NCBI GenBank assembly: GCA_022824585.1
Contig: JAJDZN010000310.1
Location: 1-32,665, forward strand
Source: Bryobacterales bacterium
GTDB taxonomy: Bacteria > Acidobacteriota > Terriglobia > Bryobacterales > UBA6623
DNA: 32,665 nt
Reading direction: 5' to 3'
The first letter of the stretch is position 1. Each line of letters starts with the position of its first letter. A program made the translations under genes and the position numbers. The notes beneath the pieces are model-generated. The model had not been told where the DNA came from and did no database searches. It saw only the letters and a list, made by a program, of their open reading frames with translations. Below are positions 7,471 to 15,399 of this stretch, piece after piece.

Positions 7471-8424
7471 GAAGTGGCGGCACGGGAGCAGCCTGCACCG
7501 GTGCGTCACTTCCTACGGGACGCTGACCTTTCGGCCGACGAGCTGCGCGAGGTCTTGGACCTTGCCGCGAGCGTCAAGGCTGACCCCGGCCCGTTCCGGC
7601 GGGTCTTGCAGGACCGCTCGATCGTGATGCTGTTCGAGAAGCCGTCCTTGCGCACTCGAATGACCTTCGAGCTCGCCGCAGCGCAGCTGGGGGGGGTTGC
7701 CGTCTTCCAGGACCACCGTGACGGCCCCATCGGCCAGCGCGAGCCCGCGCCCGACATTTCGCGCAACCTGGACCGGTGGTTCGACGCGATCGTGGCGCGC
7801 ACGTTCTCGCAGAAGACCCTGGACCTGCTCGCCAAGTGGTCCAGCGTCCCGGTGATCAACGCCCTGAGCGAGTCGTTTCACCCGTGCCAGGCGCTGGCGG
7901 ACTACCTGACACTGCTGGAGCGCTTCGGCTCCTTTGACGGGCTCAAGCTGGCCTACGTGGGAGATGCCAACAATGTCGCGCACTCGCTGCTGCACTGCGG
8001 TCCCCAGCTCGGCGTGTCAGTCTCGATTTGCGGCCCGGCGGCCTATGGGCCGCGCCCGGACGACCTTGCCAAGGCGCGGCAAGTGGCCGAGCGGAACGGT
8101 TGTACGGTCGAGGTGGGGGAAGACATCCGCCAAGCGGTGCAGGGCGCGGCCGCGGTGTATACCGACGTGTGGACCAGCATGGGCTGGGAGGCCGAGACGC
8201 AGCAGCGCAGGATCGCGTTCGCCGACTACAAGGTCGATAGCGCCGTGATGCGGCTGGCAGAGAAGCGCGCGGTATTCATGCATTGCCTCCCGGCGCAGCG
8301 CGGCGCGGAGGTGACCAACGCGGTGATCGAGTCGCCCCAGTCGGTCGTTTTCGACCAAGCCGAGAACCGGCTGCACGCCCACAAGGCGATCCTGATCCAG
8401 ATGATGGAGGGCAAACATGTCTAG
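7456..8424 (+). CDS. argF: Ornithine carbamoyltransferase
   Basis: Transfers the carbamoyl group from carbamoyl phosphate to ornithine, giving citrulline, the sixth step of arginine synthesis. The 322-residue protein shows the carbamoyl-phosphate motif as KPSLRTR at residues 62-68 (Leu where STRTR normally has Thr), HPCQ at 142-145, DVWTSMG at 237-243 and HCLP at 276-279. The SMG and HCLP motifs favour an ornithine rather than an aspartate or N-acetylornithine enzyme. I take ATG 7456, which lies inside the ARG boxes and has no Shine-Dalgarno. GTG 7501, just before RHFLRDADLS, is a possible later start with GGGAG about 12 bases upstream. It overlaps argG by 8 bases. Confidence 0.94.
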   Translation: MNIHSEVAAREQPAPVRHFLRDADLSADELREVLDLAASVKADPGPFRRVLQDRSIVMLFEKPSLRTRMTFELAAAQLGGVAVFQDHRDGPIGQREPAPDISRNLDRWFDAIVARTFSQKTLDLLAKWSSVPVINALSESFHPCQALADYLTLLERFGSFDGLKLAYVGDANNVAHSLLHCGPQLGVSVSICGPAAYGPRPDDLAKARQVAERNGCTVEVGEDIRQAVQGAAAVYTDVWTSMGWEAETQQRRIAFADYKVDSAVMRLAEKRAVFMHCLPAQRGAEVTNAVIESPQSVVFDQAENRLHAHKAILIQMMEGKHV

Positions 8425-9652
8425 GCATCCCAAGAAGGTGGCCCTTGCTTATTCGGGCGGGCTCGACACTTCGATCATCATTCCTTGGCTGCGGGAGAAC
8501 TACGGCTCTGACGTCGTGGCCGTCTGCGGCGACGTCGGACAGGGCCGGGACGAGCTAGCCGGTCTGGAGCAGAAGGCGCTCGCCAGCGGTGCCTGCGAGG
8601 TGTACGTCGAGGATTTGCGCGAGGAGTTCGTGCGGGAGTATGTCTGGCCCATGGTCCGCTCGGGCGCCGTGTACGAGCACAAATACCTGCTGGGCACCTC
8701 AATCGCCCGTCCGCTGCTGGCCAAGCTGCAGGTGAGGGTGGCCCTTGAATCGGGCTGCGACGCGCTGGCGCATGGCGCGACCGGCAAGGGCAACGACCAA
8801 GTGCGATTCGAGCTGACATACAAGGCCTTGGCTCCGCACTTGCCCGTGATCGCTCCCTGGCGCGAATGGGATATCGTCTCCCGCGAAGACGCCGTTGACT
8901 ACGCCAAGCGCCACCAAGTGCCGATCCAGCAGAGCAAGGAGAAGATCTATAGCCGCGACGCGAACCTGTGGCACATCTCCCACGAAGGCGCGGAACTTGA
9001 AGATCCGGCCAACGAGCCCGGGCCGGCCGTGTGGACGCTGACGGCAGATCCGGCGAGCGCTCCGGCCGGCGGCGCTCAGGTCAGCATCGAGTTCGAGGCC
9101 GGTACGCCGGTCGGCCTGGACGGCGAGCGCATGAGTCCCGCAAGCGTTGTGGAGGCGCTCAACACTCTGGGCCGCGAGCACGGCATCGGCCGCATCGACT
9201 TGGTCGAGAACCGCTTCGTCGGCATGAAGTCTCGCGGCTGCTACGAAACGCCGGGAGGAACCATCTTGATGGCCGCGCACGCCGAACTGGAGGCTCTGAC
9301 GCTGGATCGCGCCACCCAGCACTACAAGCAGAAGCTGGCCATCGACTACGCCGAGCTGGTCTACGACGGCAAGTGGTTCACCCCGCTGCGCGAGGCCATG
9401 GACGGGTTCGTGGACGTCACGCAGCGGCACGTCACCGGAAGGGTCGTGCTCAGCCTCTGCCAGGGACGCATTGCCCCGGTCAGCCGCACTTCGCCGTATT
9501 CGCTCTACGCTCCCGAGATCGCGAGTTTCACCATGGGCAGCGAGTATGACCAGCGCGATGCCGAGGGTTTCATCAATCTCACCGGCCTGCCGATCCGGGT
9601 GCATGCCGCGGTCCAAGGCGGCCTGCGGGAAGCGGAAGGCGGTTCGGAATGA
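8417..9652 (+). CDS. argG: Argininosuccinate synthase
   Basis: Condenses citrulline with aspartate at the expense of ATP, giving argininosuccinate. At 411 residues it has normal family length. The PP-loop AYSGGLDTS lies at residues 11-19. The family signatures GATGKGNDQVRFE and KIYSRDANLWHISHEGAELEDP (in two pieces), and the SRGCYETPGG segment, are all present and intact. The ATG overlaps the last 8 bases of argF, with GGAGGGCAAAC immediately before it as ribosome site inside argF. Its stop overlaps the argH start (ATGA). It belongs to the argFGHR operon and should be translationally coupled to its neighbours. Confidence 0.97.
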   Translation: MSRHPKKVALAYSGGLDTSIIIPWLRENYGSDVVAVCGDVGQGRDELAGLEQKALASGACEVYVEDLREEFVREYVWPMVRSGAVYEHKYLLGTSIARPLLAKLQVRVALESGCDALAHGATGKGNDQVRFELTYKALAPHLPVIAPWREWDIVSREDAVDYAKRHQVPIQQSKEKIYSRDANLWHISHEGAELEDPANEPGPAVWTLTADPASAPAGGAQVSIEFEAGTPVGLDGERMSPASVVEALNTLGREHGIGRIDLVENRFVGMKSRGCYETPGGTILMAAHAELEALTLDRATQHYKQKLAIDYAELVYDGKWFTPLREAMDGFVDVTQRHVTGRVVLSLCQGRIAPVSRTSPYSLYAPEIASFTMGSEYDQRDAEGFINLTGLPIRVHAAVQGGLREAEGGSE

Positions 9653-11058
9653 AACTCTGGGGCGGCCGGTTCGAAACCGGCCCGGCGGAACTCTTCGAGC
9701 GCTACTCGGGCTCGCTGGACTTCGACCGGAAGCTGTTCGAGGCCGATGTGGTCGGATCGAAGGCTTTCGCGAACGCCCTGTGCGGAGTCGGCATCCTGAC
9801 CTCTGCGGAGAGGGACAAGATCAATGCGGCCTTCGACGGCATGCTGGCGGAGGCCGCCGCGCCGGGCTATTTCGACGCCGACGACGAAGACATCCACACC
9901 TTTGTCATCCGCAAGCTCGGAGAGGCGGTAGGAGAGCTGGCGGAGAAGATCCACACCGGGCGCAGCCGCAACGAGCAGGTCGCGACCGATTTCCGCCTGT
10001 GGATGAAGGCTGCGATTCGACGCGCGCAATTGCAGCTGGAAGCGCTGATGAAGTCCCTGCTGCGACTGGCCGAGCGGGAGTCCGACGCGCTGCTGCCCGG
10101 CTACACGCATCTGCGGCGCGCCCAGGCCGTGCTCTTCGCGCACTACCTGCTGGCGTACTTCGAGATGTTCCTGCGCGACTGGCAGCGCATGCAGCAGGCG
10201 TACGAGCGCACCGACGTGCTGCCGCTCGGCAGCGGCGCGCTCGCTGGCAGCGGGTTTGCGTTCGACCGGGGGGAGATGGCCGCCGATCTGGGATTCGCCG
10301 CGATCTCGGCCAACAGCTTGGACGCGGTGTCGGACCGTGACTTCGCGCTCGACTTCCTGTACGCCGCCTCGGTCGCGATGTTGCATGCCAGCCGGCTGGC
10401 GGAAGATTGGATCCTCTACAGCAGCGAGGAGTTCGGATTCCTCGAAATGGGCGACGAGGTCACGACCGGTTCGAGCCTAATGCCGCAGAAGCGCAATCCG
10501 GACGCGCTCGAGCTATTGCGCGGAAAGGCGGGGCGCGTTTGCGGCAGCTTGCAGTCGCTGATGATGACCTTGAAGGGGCTGCCGATGGCGTACAACCGGG
10601 ATCTGCAGGAGGACAAGGAGGGTGTGTTTGACAGCGCGGCCCAGGTGACGGACTCGCTGGCGATCCTGGCGCTGTGTGTCGATACGGCCAAGCTGAGGCG
10701 TCCGGCAATGGAGCAGGCCGCCGAGGAAGGTTGGGTTTCGGCCACCGCCTTAGCAGAGATTCTGGCCCGCAGGGGCATTGCGTTCCATCGGGCGCACCAA
10801 ATCGTGGGCGGCATCGTGCTCGCCAGCGTCCAGCAGGGCAAGCGGCCAACGGAGTGGACCTTGGACGAGCTGCGCGAGTTCGCACCCGAGCTTGACGAGT
10901 CGGTGCTGGCGGCCCTCGTTCCCAGCAATGCCTTGGAAAACCACCAGGTGCCAGGCGGCACGGCTACCGACCGGGTCAGGGAGGCCTTGGCGGCGGCTAG
11001 ATCGAGGCTGGTCGAGCTGGCGCCGATGTCAGCCAGCGGGGGAGCCCGAGCGACGTGA
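9649..11058 (+). CDS. argH: Argininosuccinate lyase
   Basis: Splits argininosuccinate into arginine and fumarate, the last step of arginine synthesis. The 469-residue protein belongs to the fumarase/aspartase superfamily. It begins with the typical KLWGGRFETGP and carries HTGRSRNEQVATDFRLW in its first conserved region. The superfamily signature GSSLMPQKRNPD lies near residues 274-285, with the catalytic serine in that loop. Length and all motifs are normal. The start overlaps argG by 4 bases (ATGA at 9649) and its stop overlaps argR by 4 bases (GTGA at 11055), so translation of the whole operon is probably coupled. Confidence 0.97.
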   Translation: MKLWGGRFETGPAELFERYSGSLDFDRKLFEADVVGSKAFANALCGVGILTSAERDKINAAFDGMLAEAAAPGYFDADDEDIHTFVIRKLGEAVGELAEKIHTGRSRNEQVATDFRLWMKAAIRRAQLQLEALMKSLLRLAERESDALLPGYTHLRRAQAVLFAHYLLAYFEMFLRDWQRMQQAYERTDVLPLGSGALAGSGFAFDRGEMAADLGFAAISANSLDAVSDRDFALDFLYAASVAMLHASRLAEDWILYSSEEFGFLEMGDEVTTGSSLMPQKRNPDALELLRGKAGRVCGSLQSLMMTLKGLPMAYNRDLQEDKEGVFDSAAQVTDSLAILALCVDTAKLRRPAMEQAAEEGWVSATALAEILARRGIAFHRAHQIVGGIVLASVQQGKRPTEWTLDELREFAPELDESVLAALVPSNALENHQVPGGTATDRVREALAAARSRLVELAPMSASGGARAT

Positions 11059-11489
11059 AGTCCCGGCGGCAGCGAGAGATCCTCAGCCTGATCGAATCCC
11101 AGGCGTTCCGCACGCACGGGCGACTTGCGGAAGCGCTCGCCGCGCGTGGCATCGCCGCCAGCCAGGGCACGCTCTCGCGGGATCTGCGCCAACTAGGTGT
11201 CGTCAAGACCGCCGCCGGCTATGCCGCGCCCGCACAGGCCCAGGGTGAGGGCGCCGCCAGGGCCGTCCTGCAGCAGCTCGTCGGACAGTTCTTGGTGAGG
11301 ATCGAAACGGCTCAGAACCTCGTCGTCCTGCGCACCGAGCCGGGCGGCGCGAATGCGCTCGCCCAAGGGCTCGACGGCGCGAACCTGCCCGAGGTCATCG
11401 GCACGCTAGCTGGAGACGACACTATCTTCATCGCCACCGCGGATAACGGTGCCGCGCGCCGGGTCCGGGCCATGCTGGAGGAACTCTAG
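11055..11489 (+). CDS. argR: Arginine repressor ArgR
   Basis: An arginine-responsive DNA-binding protein of 144 residues, normal for the family. The N-terminal winged helix contains the recognition segment QGTLSRDLRQLGV (residues 37-49), with the conserved Ser41-Arg42. The C-terminal half carries GTLAGDDTIF (116-125), the arginine-binding and hexamer-forming motif with its Asp pair. The start is GTG 11055, overlapping the argH stop. In most bacteria argR is a separate gene; here it closes the biosynthetic operon it most likely controls. ARG-box-like sites lie at the head of the operon. The early genes argJ/B/C/D are not in this window. Confidence 0.95.
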   Translation: MKSRRQREILSLIESQAFRTHGRLAEALAARGIAASQGTLSRDLRQLGVVKTAAGYAAPAQAQGEGAARAVLQQLVGQFLVRIETAQNLVVLRTEPGGANALAQGLDGANLPEVIGTLAGDDTIFIATADNGAARRVRAMLEEL

Positions 11490-11776
11490 GCGAAGGACGC
11501 TAGAGGAGCCTCGACGCGTAGTTGCGACTATAGGTCGAGTTCGGATTCGGGAGAGGTGGCGAGCGAAGCCCGCCATCCAGCTTTCCTCCGCGAATGTCGT
11601 CTCGCTCGAGATCACTCGACGAGACGGCACAAGATCTGGCCAGTGCTCAGATACAACTCTCCCGCTGAGCTTGGTTGCGAGCTGAATACAATGGACATGT
11701 CCTCGGGCACCTGCGCGGATCCTTGGGCCTTTCGCTGCGGGTCGCAACGGTAGGTTAACTTTGTGGCCAGAACAGC

Positions 11777-12310
11777 ATGGAGCAGAGACGACGCGTGGTA
11801 GGAGACCAACTGCTAGGCCCTGTTCAGCACCTCGTAGCGCGCTATTCGGTCTGTAGGACGTTTCGACGCCAGCCGTCAGGAACCGAAGCTGCCGCATACG
11901 AATTCCTACGCAGTCTTAACTTGAGACCATTCGGCACGAGCGATCCGGACCGCTTTCGGTCAGTGCTCGACGAGGCCTCCAACGAACTTCAAGTCAAACT
12001 TCCTGGTCGCTCTTGGGGATTCGCCCGCAAGAGCTTGAACGTCTTTCTGCGCGACTGCCTTTACAACGTATATCTCAGAGAGCAGAATCACTTGGACCAA
12101 GCCGAGTATTGCTTGGAAATACCTCTCGACAGTATCGTCGCTGAGAAAATACGCGAGTGCGACCGCTTTATGCCTAGGTGGAGAAACATCAGGGACCTCG
12201 ACTGCCATACAAACGAGTTCTACCAGGTGCTGGCAGCTGAAATCGCCGAGAACGAGGGATATGCGCGAGTCCATTTGGATGCTGTCTGGTGGGGGCGGCG
12301 CGAGGACTAA
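11777..12310 (+). CDS. Conserved hypothetical protein
   Basis: I do not know a function for this 177-residue protein. It resembles a family of unknown proteins seen scattered in many bacteria, with the core WGFARKSLNVFLRDCLYN, then LEIPLDSIVA near the middle, and a C-terminal ARVHLDAVWW. It has no membrane segment or signal. The start is uncertain: ATG 11777 has no clear Shine-Dalgarno and the first ~25 residues are not typical. Base composition is clearly lower in G+C than the arg genes (25 of 60 at 12061-12120, counted by eye, against 40 of 60 at 9601-9660), suggesting horizontal arrival. It sits alone, convergent with the small membrane protein. Confidence 0.65.
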   Translation: MEQRRRVVGDQLLGPVQHLVARYSVCRTFRRQPSGTEAAAYEFLRSLNLRPFGTSDPDRFRSVLDEASNELQVKLPGRSWGFARKSLNVFLRDCLYNVYLREQNHLDQAEYCLEIPLDSIVAEKIRECDRFMPRWRNIRDLDCHTNEFYQVLAAEIAENEGYARVHLDAVWWGRRED

Positions 12311-12366
12311 CGGTTCAAACCGAAGGCTTGTCAGGTACAGTCATTGCCGTTTCTGTTGTTTTCGCG

Positions 12367-12678
12367 CTATGGCTTTGGGCGGCGCTTTATCCGCGCGATC
12401 AGGCTCTTGCTCTGTAACGCCTCCCGTCCGCACCAAAGGAATAATGCAATGGCTGCAAGCGTCCCGCCATAAACCCCGATGCACTCTGCGGCGGTCCACG
12501 GGGCAGAAGCGTTCAAGAACGTGGTAACAGCTATCCCAACGAACGCGCAGCCGAGACCTGCTAGGAGCGAGGCGGTGAAGTTGAACGAGCCCAGAAACTC
12601 CAGTTCGCCCTCGGGAACTATGTATGCTTTCTCTTCGCGCGGCTGTATGTTGTGCCGAATTCCGGGATTGGGTTGCAT
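12367..12678 (-). CDS. Small two-helix membrane protein, unknown
   Basis: A 103-residue protein with a polar N-terminus of about 28 residues and two membrane helices (about 32-55, TASLLAGLGCAFVGIAVTTFL, and about 63-85, ECIGVYGGTLAAIALFLW). A basic tail follows (ARIKRRPKP). It is supported by a good Shine-Dalgarno, GGGAGG, about nine bases before ATG 12678. The Lys/Arg-rich end suggests the C-terminus stays in the cytoplasm. I do not recognise a family. It lies between the GIY-YIG-like gene and the conserved unknown gene in the lower-GC islet, 53 bases downstream of the former, so the two minus-strand genes may be co-transcribed. Confidence 0.55.
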   Translation of the reverse strand: MQPNPGIRHNIQPREEKAYIVPEGELEFLGSFNFTASLLAGLGCAFVGIAVTTFLNASAPWTAAECIGVYGGTLAAIALFLWCGREALQSKSLIARIKRRPKP

Positions 12679-12731
12679 TGAACTCGTACCTCCCTATAGA
12701 TCAAGCTGGGTTCTAGGACGGGGCGAGAGAC

Positions 12732-13082
12732 CTATACGGCGCCCTCTACAGTTTTCCTTGTATGTTCTAAACTGTTCCCGGTGTCCTCTTGAGTAAACAG
12801 AGTGATTCGGTAGGCGTACACGAACCGGGCAGCGCGAGTTCCCCCTCCCGGACCTCCTTGGCAACCGATGTCTAGGAGGTACTCTTCCGCTTCCCGGGCG
12901 GCAGAGTCTGTTTCAGCCTGTCCGTAGATCCAAGCCCCATCACGCTCGTTCACTCGGTGGTCTTTGAACAATCGGCGTTTGGGTTCTGACGTCACCCCGA
13001 CATACCAGCCGTAGCCGGCTGTCATCCCGCCGTTCTCCCGTATGTAGTCACTAACGGCCTTGACTAGAGTGTCTTTAGTCAT
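12732..13082 (-). CDS. GIY-YIG-like small protein
   Basis: A 116-residue protein whose first half resembles a GIY-YIG nuclease fold: YGWYVGVTSEPKRRL at residues 24-38, with the YVG strand (27-29) and a following Arg (36/37), then Asp/His in KDHRV and WIYGQAET. The helix AAREAEEYLLDIG contains candidate metal-binding glutamates 64-67. The glycine cluster GGPGGG (76-81) and VYAYR end the conserved part. GIY-YIG proteins cut or recognise DNA, but this small branch, seen in scattered bacteria and phages as far as I recall, has no known role. The ATG at 13082 has no good Shine-Dalgarno. The gene is part of the lower-GC islet, and activity is unproven. Confidence 0.55.
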   Translation of the reverse strand: MTKDTLVKAVSDYIRENGGMTAGYGWYVGVTSEPKRRLFKDHRVNERDGAWIYGQAETDSAAREAEEYLLDIGCQGGPGGGTRAARFVYAYRITLFTQEDTGNSLEHTRKTVEGAV

Positions 13083-13440
13083 AATTTTGACGGAATGAGA
13101 AACGTATTATGCCATATCGGGCATGAGAGCGTGTCAAGTCGGATTGGATGACGAGACTTACGCTGGTTTGAATGGCAAAGCTCGAATCCACATGGCGGCT
13201 GGTTGGCGCCATTGCACGCGGATGATCAGACCGTTTGTCTGCCGCCTTTCTCGCGTCCGCGTGCGAGGTTTGGTTGTTGCAGGCTGATTCTTGGATCAGC
13301 ATTGCCCTCGTGCTCGTGTCGGCCAATTGGCACCATCAGGCATTCTCTGTGGGCTTTTGCTCGTCTCGGGAGTCGACCGCGCCGGGCTTGCTATTCTAGG
13401 CGTCTCGGAACCTGATTGGGGTTCCCGCGCAGGGTAGAAC
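13083..13440. other. Gene-free stretch between divergent genes
   Basis: No convincing gene is visible; an 83-codon minus-strand frame (13075-13326) has no motif and overlaps the GIY-YIG-like start. The left part is AT-rich and contains, on the minus strand, TTGACA (13132-13137) and an extended -10 TGGCATAAT with CATAAT at 13106-13111. The 20-bp spacing is too long for a good promoter. The right end carries the ribosome site (AGGGTAG) of the SDR gene. Confidence 0.4.
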
Positions 13441-14199
13441 ATGAGCACCGTTTCGTTAGAGAACCACGTCGCCGTGGTCACCGGAGCCAGCAAGGGTCTG
13501 GGGCGTGAGATGGCCGAAGCCCTAGCCGGGGCGGGGGCGAAGGTGGCCTTGGTGGCGCGGAACGAGGAATTGCTCTCCGAGGTGGTGCAGGGGATTCGCG
13601 CCCGCGGCGGCACTGCCGAGTACATCATGGCGGATGTCACTGACGAGACTGCCGCGGCGGAAGTGGACCAGATGGTCAAGGAAGCCTTCGGCGTCTGCGA
13701 CATCCTGATCAACAACGCGGGCATCAATAATCGCAAGCCGATCGAGGAAATGTCCCTAGACGAGTGGCACGAGATCCTTGAGGTCAATCTGACCGGTCCG
13801 TTCTCCATGTCGCGCACCTTCGTGCCGGGCATGAAGGGACTGCGCTGGGGCCGCATCATCAACATGACTTCGATCATGTCCCACGTCTCGCTGCCGAACC
13901 GCACCGGCTATTCGACCACGAAGAGCGGCCTGCTGGGCTTCACGCGGGCGCTGGCGCTTGAGCTGGCTCCCTACAACATCACGGTCAATGGCATCAGCCC
14001 CGGCCCGTTCGCAACCGAGATGAACCGGCCGCTCATCGAGGATCCCGACAAGAACAGCCAGTTCCTCGCCAGCATTCCCGTGGGACGGTGGGGCAAGGTC
14101 GAGGAGATCGGCAGCCTCGCCGTGTACATGTGCTCGGAAGCCGCGGGCTTCCTGACCGGTACCGATGTCGTGATCGACGGCGGCTGGACCGCGCGCTAG
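13441..14199 (+). CDS. Short-chain dehydrogenase/reductase
   Basis: A 252-residue classical SDR using NAD(P) to oxidise or reduce a hydroxyl/keto group. It has the cofactor motif TGASKGLG (14-21), NNAG (91-94), and the catalytic Ser144, Tyr157 and Lys161 (YSTTK). The C-terminal FLTGTDVVIDGGW is that of the gluconate 5-dehydrogenase / 3-oxoacyl-ACP reductase branch. Ala39-Arg40 at the end of the second strand suggests NADP binding. ATG 13441 follows AGGGTAG at good distance. The gene stands alone and converges on the deacetylase with only 3 bases between stops. The substrate is not readable; a sugar or hydroxy acid is as likely as a fatty-acyl chain. Confidence 0.88.
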   Translation: MSTVSLENHVAVVTGASKGLGREMAEALAGAGAKVALVARNEELLSEVVQGIRARGGTAEYIMADVTDETAAAEVDQMVKEAFGVCDILINNAGINNRKPIEEMSLDEWHEILEVNLTGPFSMSRTFVPGMKGLRWGRIINMTSIMSHVSLPNRTGYSTTKSGLLGFTRALALELAPYNITVNGISPGPFATEMNRPLIEDPDKNSQFLASIPVGRWGKVEEIGSLAVYMCSEAAGFLTGTDVVIDGGWTAR

Positions 14200-14202
14200 C
14201 TG

Positions 14203-14901
14203 CTAGTCATCCGCTTCCCAGCCGGGGACTCGCACGAAGCGATGGCCGCGCTCGCGCAGGCGCGGCACGATCTCCCTGAGCGCTTCAAGGCTCTCCGATC
14301 TGTCCGCCCGGGGCCGCGTCGCGTGCCCGTCGTGCAGGCACACGATGCCGCGTCCGCGGACGCGGTCCAAGACGCGGCGCGCGATGCGGCCGGCATCCCA
14401 CTTCCAATCGTTGCCGATGACCGTCCAGTGGACCGATGTCAGGCCCGCGGCGGGCAGCGCCGTCGCCAAGAACGGCGAGCGCAGGCCATAGGGTGGCCGG
14501 AACAGCTTGACCGCGCGGCCCGTGGCGGTACCGATGGCGTCCTGTGACGAGAAGACCTCTTCGAGCACCTGCGCCCGCGAGCATAGGGTCAGGCAGGGGT
14601 GCGAGAACGAGTGATTTCCGAGCGCATGCCCGGCTTCGACGATCGCGCGCGCGACGCCGGGGCGGCGTTCTACGTTCGCGCCGCAAGCAAAGAAGGTCGC
14701 CTTGACGCCCAGCTCGTCGAGCGCCTCCAAGAAACGCGGCGTCTCGTTGCTGGGGCCGTCATCGAACGTTAGCGCGATTTCGTCCGGCGGACCGTCCAGC
14801 TGCCACCTGCTGGGACCCCAACGCTGCGCGCGCGGATGTGCCGCCGCATAAGCGGCGTAGCCCGCGGCCGGCAGGGTCAGTGCGAGCGGCAACCACACCA
14901 T
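14203..14901 (-). CDS. Polysaccharide deacetylase (NodB-like) family protein
   Basis: A 232-residue carbohydrate esterase family 4 protein, expected to remove acetyl groups from peptidoglycan or another amino-sugar polymer. An N-terminal hydrophobic segment (2-20) serves as an anchor or signal. The NodB domain has its full motif set: TFDDGP (45-50, the catalytic base and metal Asp), HSFSH (97-101, metal histidines), RPPYG (135-139) and LHDG (189-192, catalytic His). The first TFDDGP sits early, so there is no extra N-terminal domain. The ATG at 14901 has no clear Shine-Dalgarno. The enzyme probably faces the periplasm. The neighbouring genes on both sides run in the opposite direction, so it is likely a single-gene unit. 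Confidence 0.9.
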   Translation of the reverse strand: MVWLPLALTLPAAGYAAYAAAHPRAQRWGPSRWQLDGPPDEIALTFDDGPSNETPRFLEALDELGVKATFFACGANVERRPGVARAIVEAGHALGNHSFSHPCLTLCSRAQVLEEVFSSQDAIGTATGRAVKLFRPPYGLRSPFLATALPAAGLTSVHWTVIGNDWKWDAGRIARRVLDRVRGRGIVCLHDGHATRPRADRSESLEALREIVPRLRERGHRFVRVPGWEADD

Positions 14902-14990
14902 CCAGATTCTAGCTAGGGCGGGCGAATGACAGATTTCAACGTTGGTTTCGATCCGAACCGTCCCCTCAAGTCAGGCGTCGAAATCTAGGG

Positions 14991-15020
14991 TTGTGCTGGC
15001 GTCAGAGCGGCCCTTATACT
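14991..15020 (+). promoter_or_regulatory. Candidate promoter of the small conserved gene
   Basis: TTGTGC (14991-14996), 18 bases, then TATACT (15015-15020; five of six to TATAAT). Transcription would start about 30 bases before GTG 15060. The -35 is weak. Confidence 0.4.
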
Positions 15021-15059
15021 AGTTCTTTCGGCTCGATTCGGGCCGCCGGATGAAGCACA

Positions 15060-15326
15060 GTGCCGGGCACCAAGGAGCGCGAGTTCCAGGCGCCGCATCA
15101 CGAGGCGGCGATGTTCTACGGCCTGTTCCTGCGCGGGCATCCGGTCGCGTTGCTGCGACAGCAAATCGACATCCCGCCAACTGTATTCAGGAAGTTGATG
15201 CGTCACCGAGAGTATGACGCGGACTTCCGGGAACACCTGCGGCGGACCTATCGCTACCGCAAGCAGGTGCTGACGATCTTCAACTCGCTGGTGACATCCG
15301 CGCAGACCCAGAGCGCCTGCCAGTGA
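15060..15326 (+). CDS. Small conserved protein, acidobacterial type
   Basis: An 88-residue protein starting at GTG. It is rich in charged and aromatic residues, with [21 protein letters not shown] followed by [18 protein letters not shown] and [18 protein letters not shown]. The middle looks like a helix-turn-helix ([17 protein letters not shown]), so DNA binding is conceivable. I recall similar short proteins in Acidobacteria, but not a function. The ATG at 15050 is in another frame and does not lead into this protein. It lies 73 bases before acetyl-CoA synthetase on the same strand and might regulate it; this is a guess from position. The upstream promoter candidate supports expression. Confidence 0.6.
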   Translation: MPGTKEREFQAPHHEAAMFYGLFLRGHPVALLRQQIDIPPTVFRKLMRHREYDADFREHLRRTYRYRKQVLTIFNSLVTSAQTQSACQ

Positions 15327-15399
15327 CGCGCGTTGCCGCGGGCCGCCCAGCGCGTTCTGTTTGAGGGCGGACCGGACAGAATCAGCCAAAGCAATCTCG

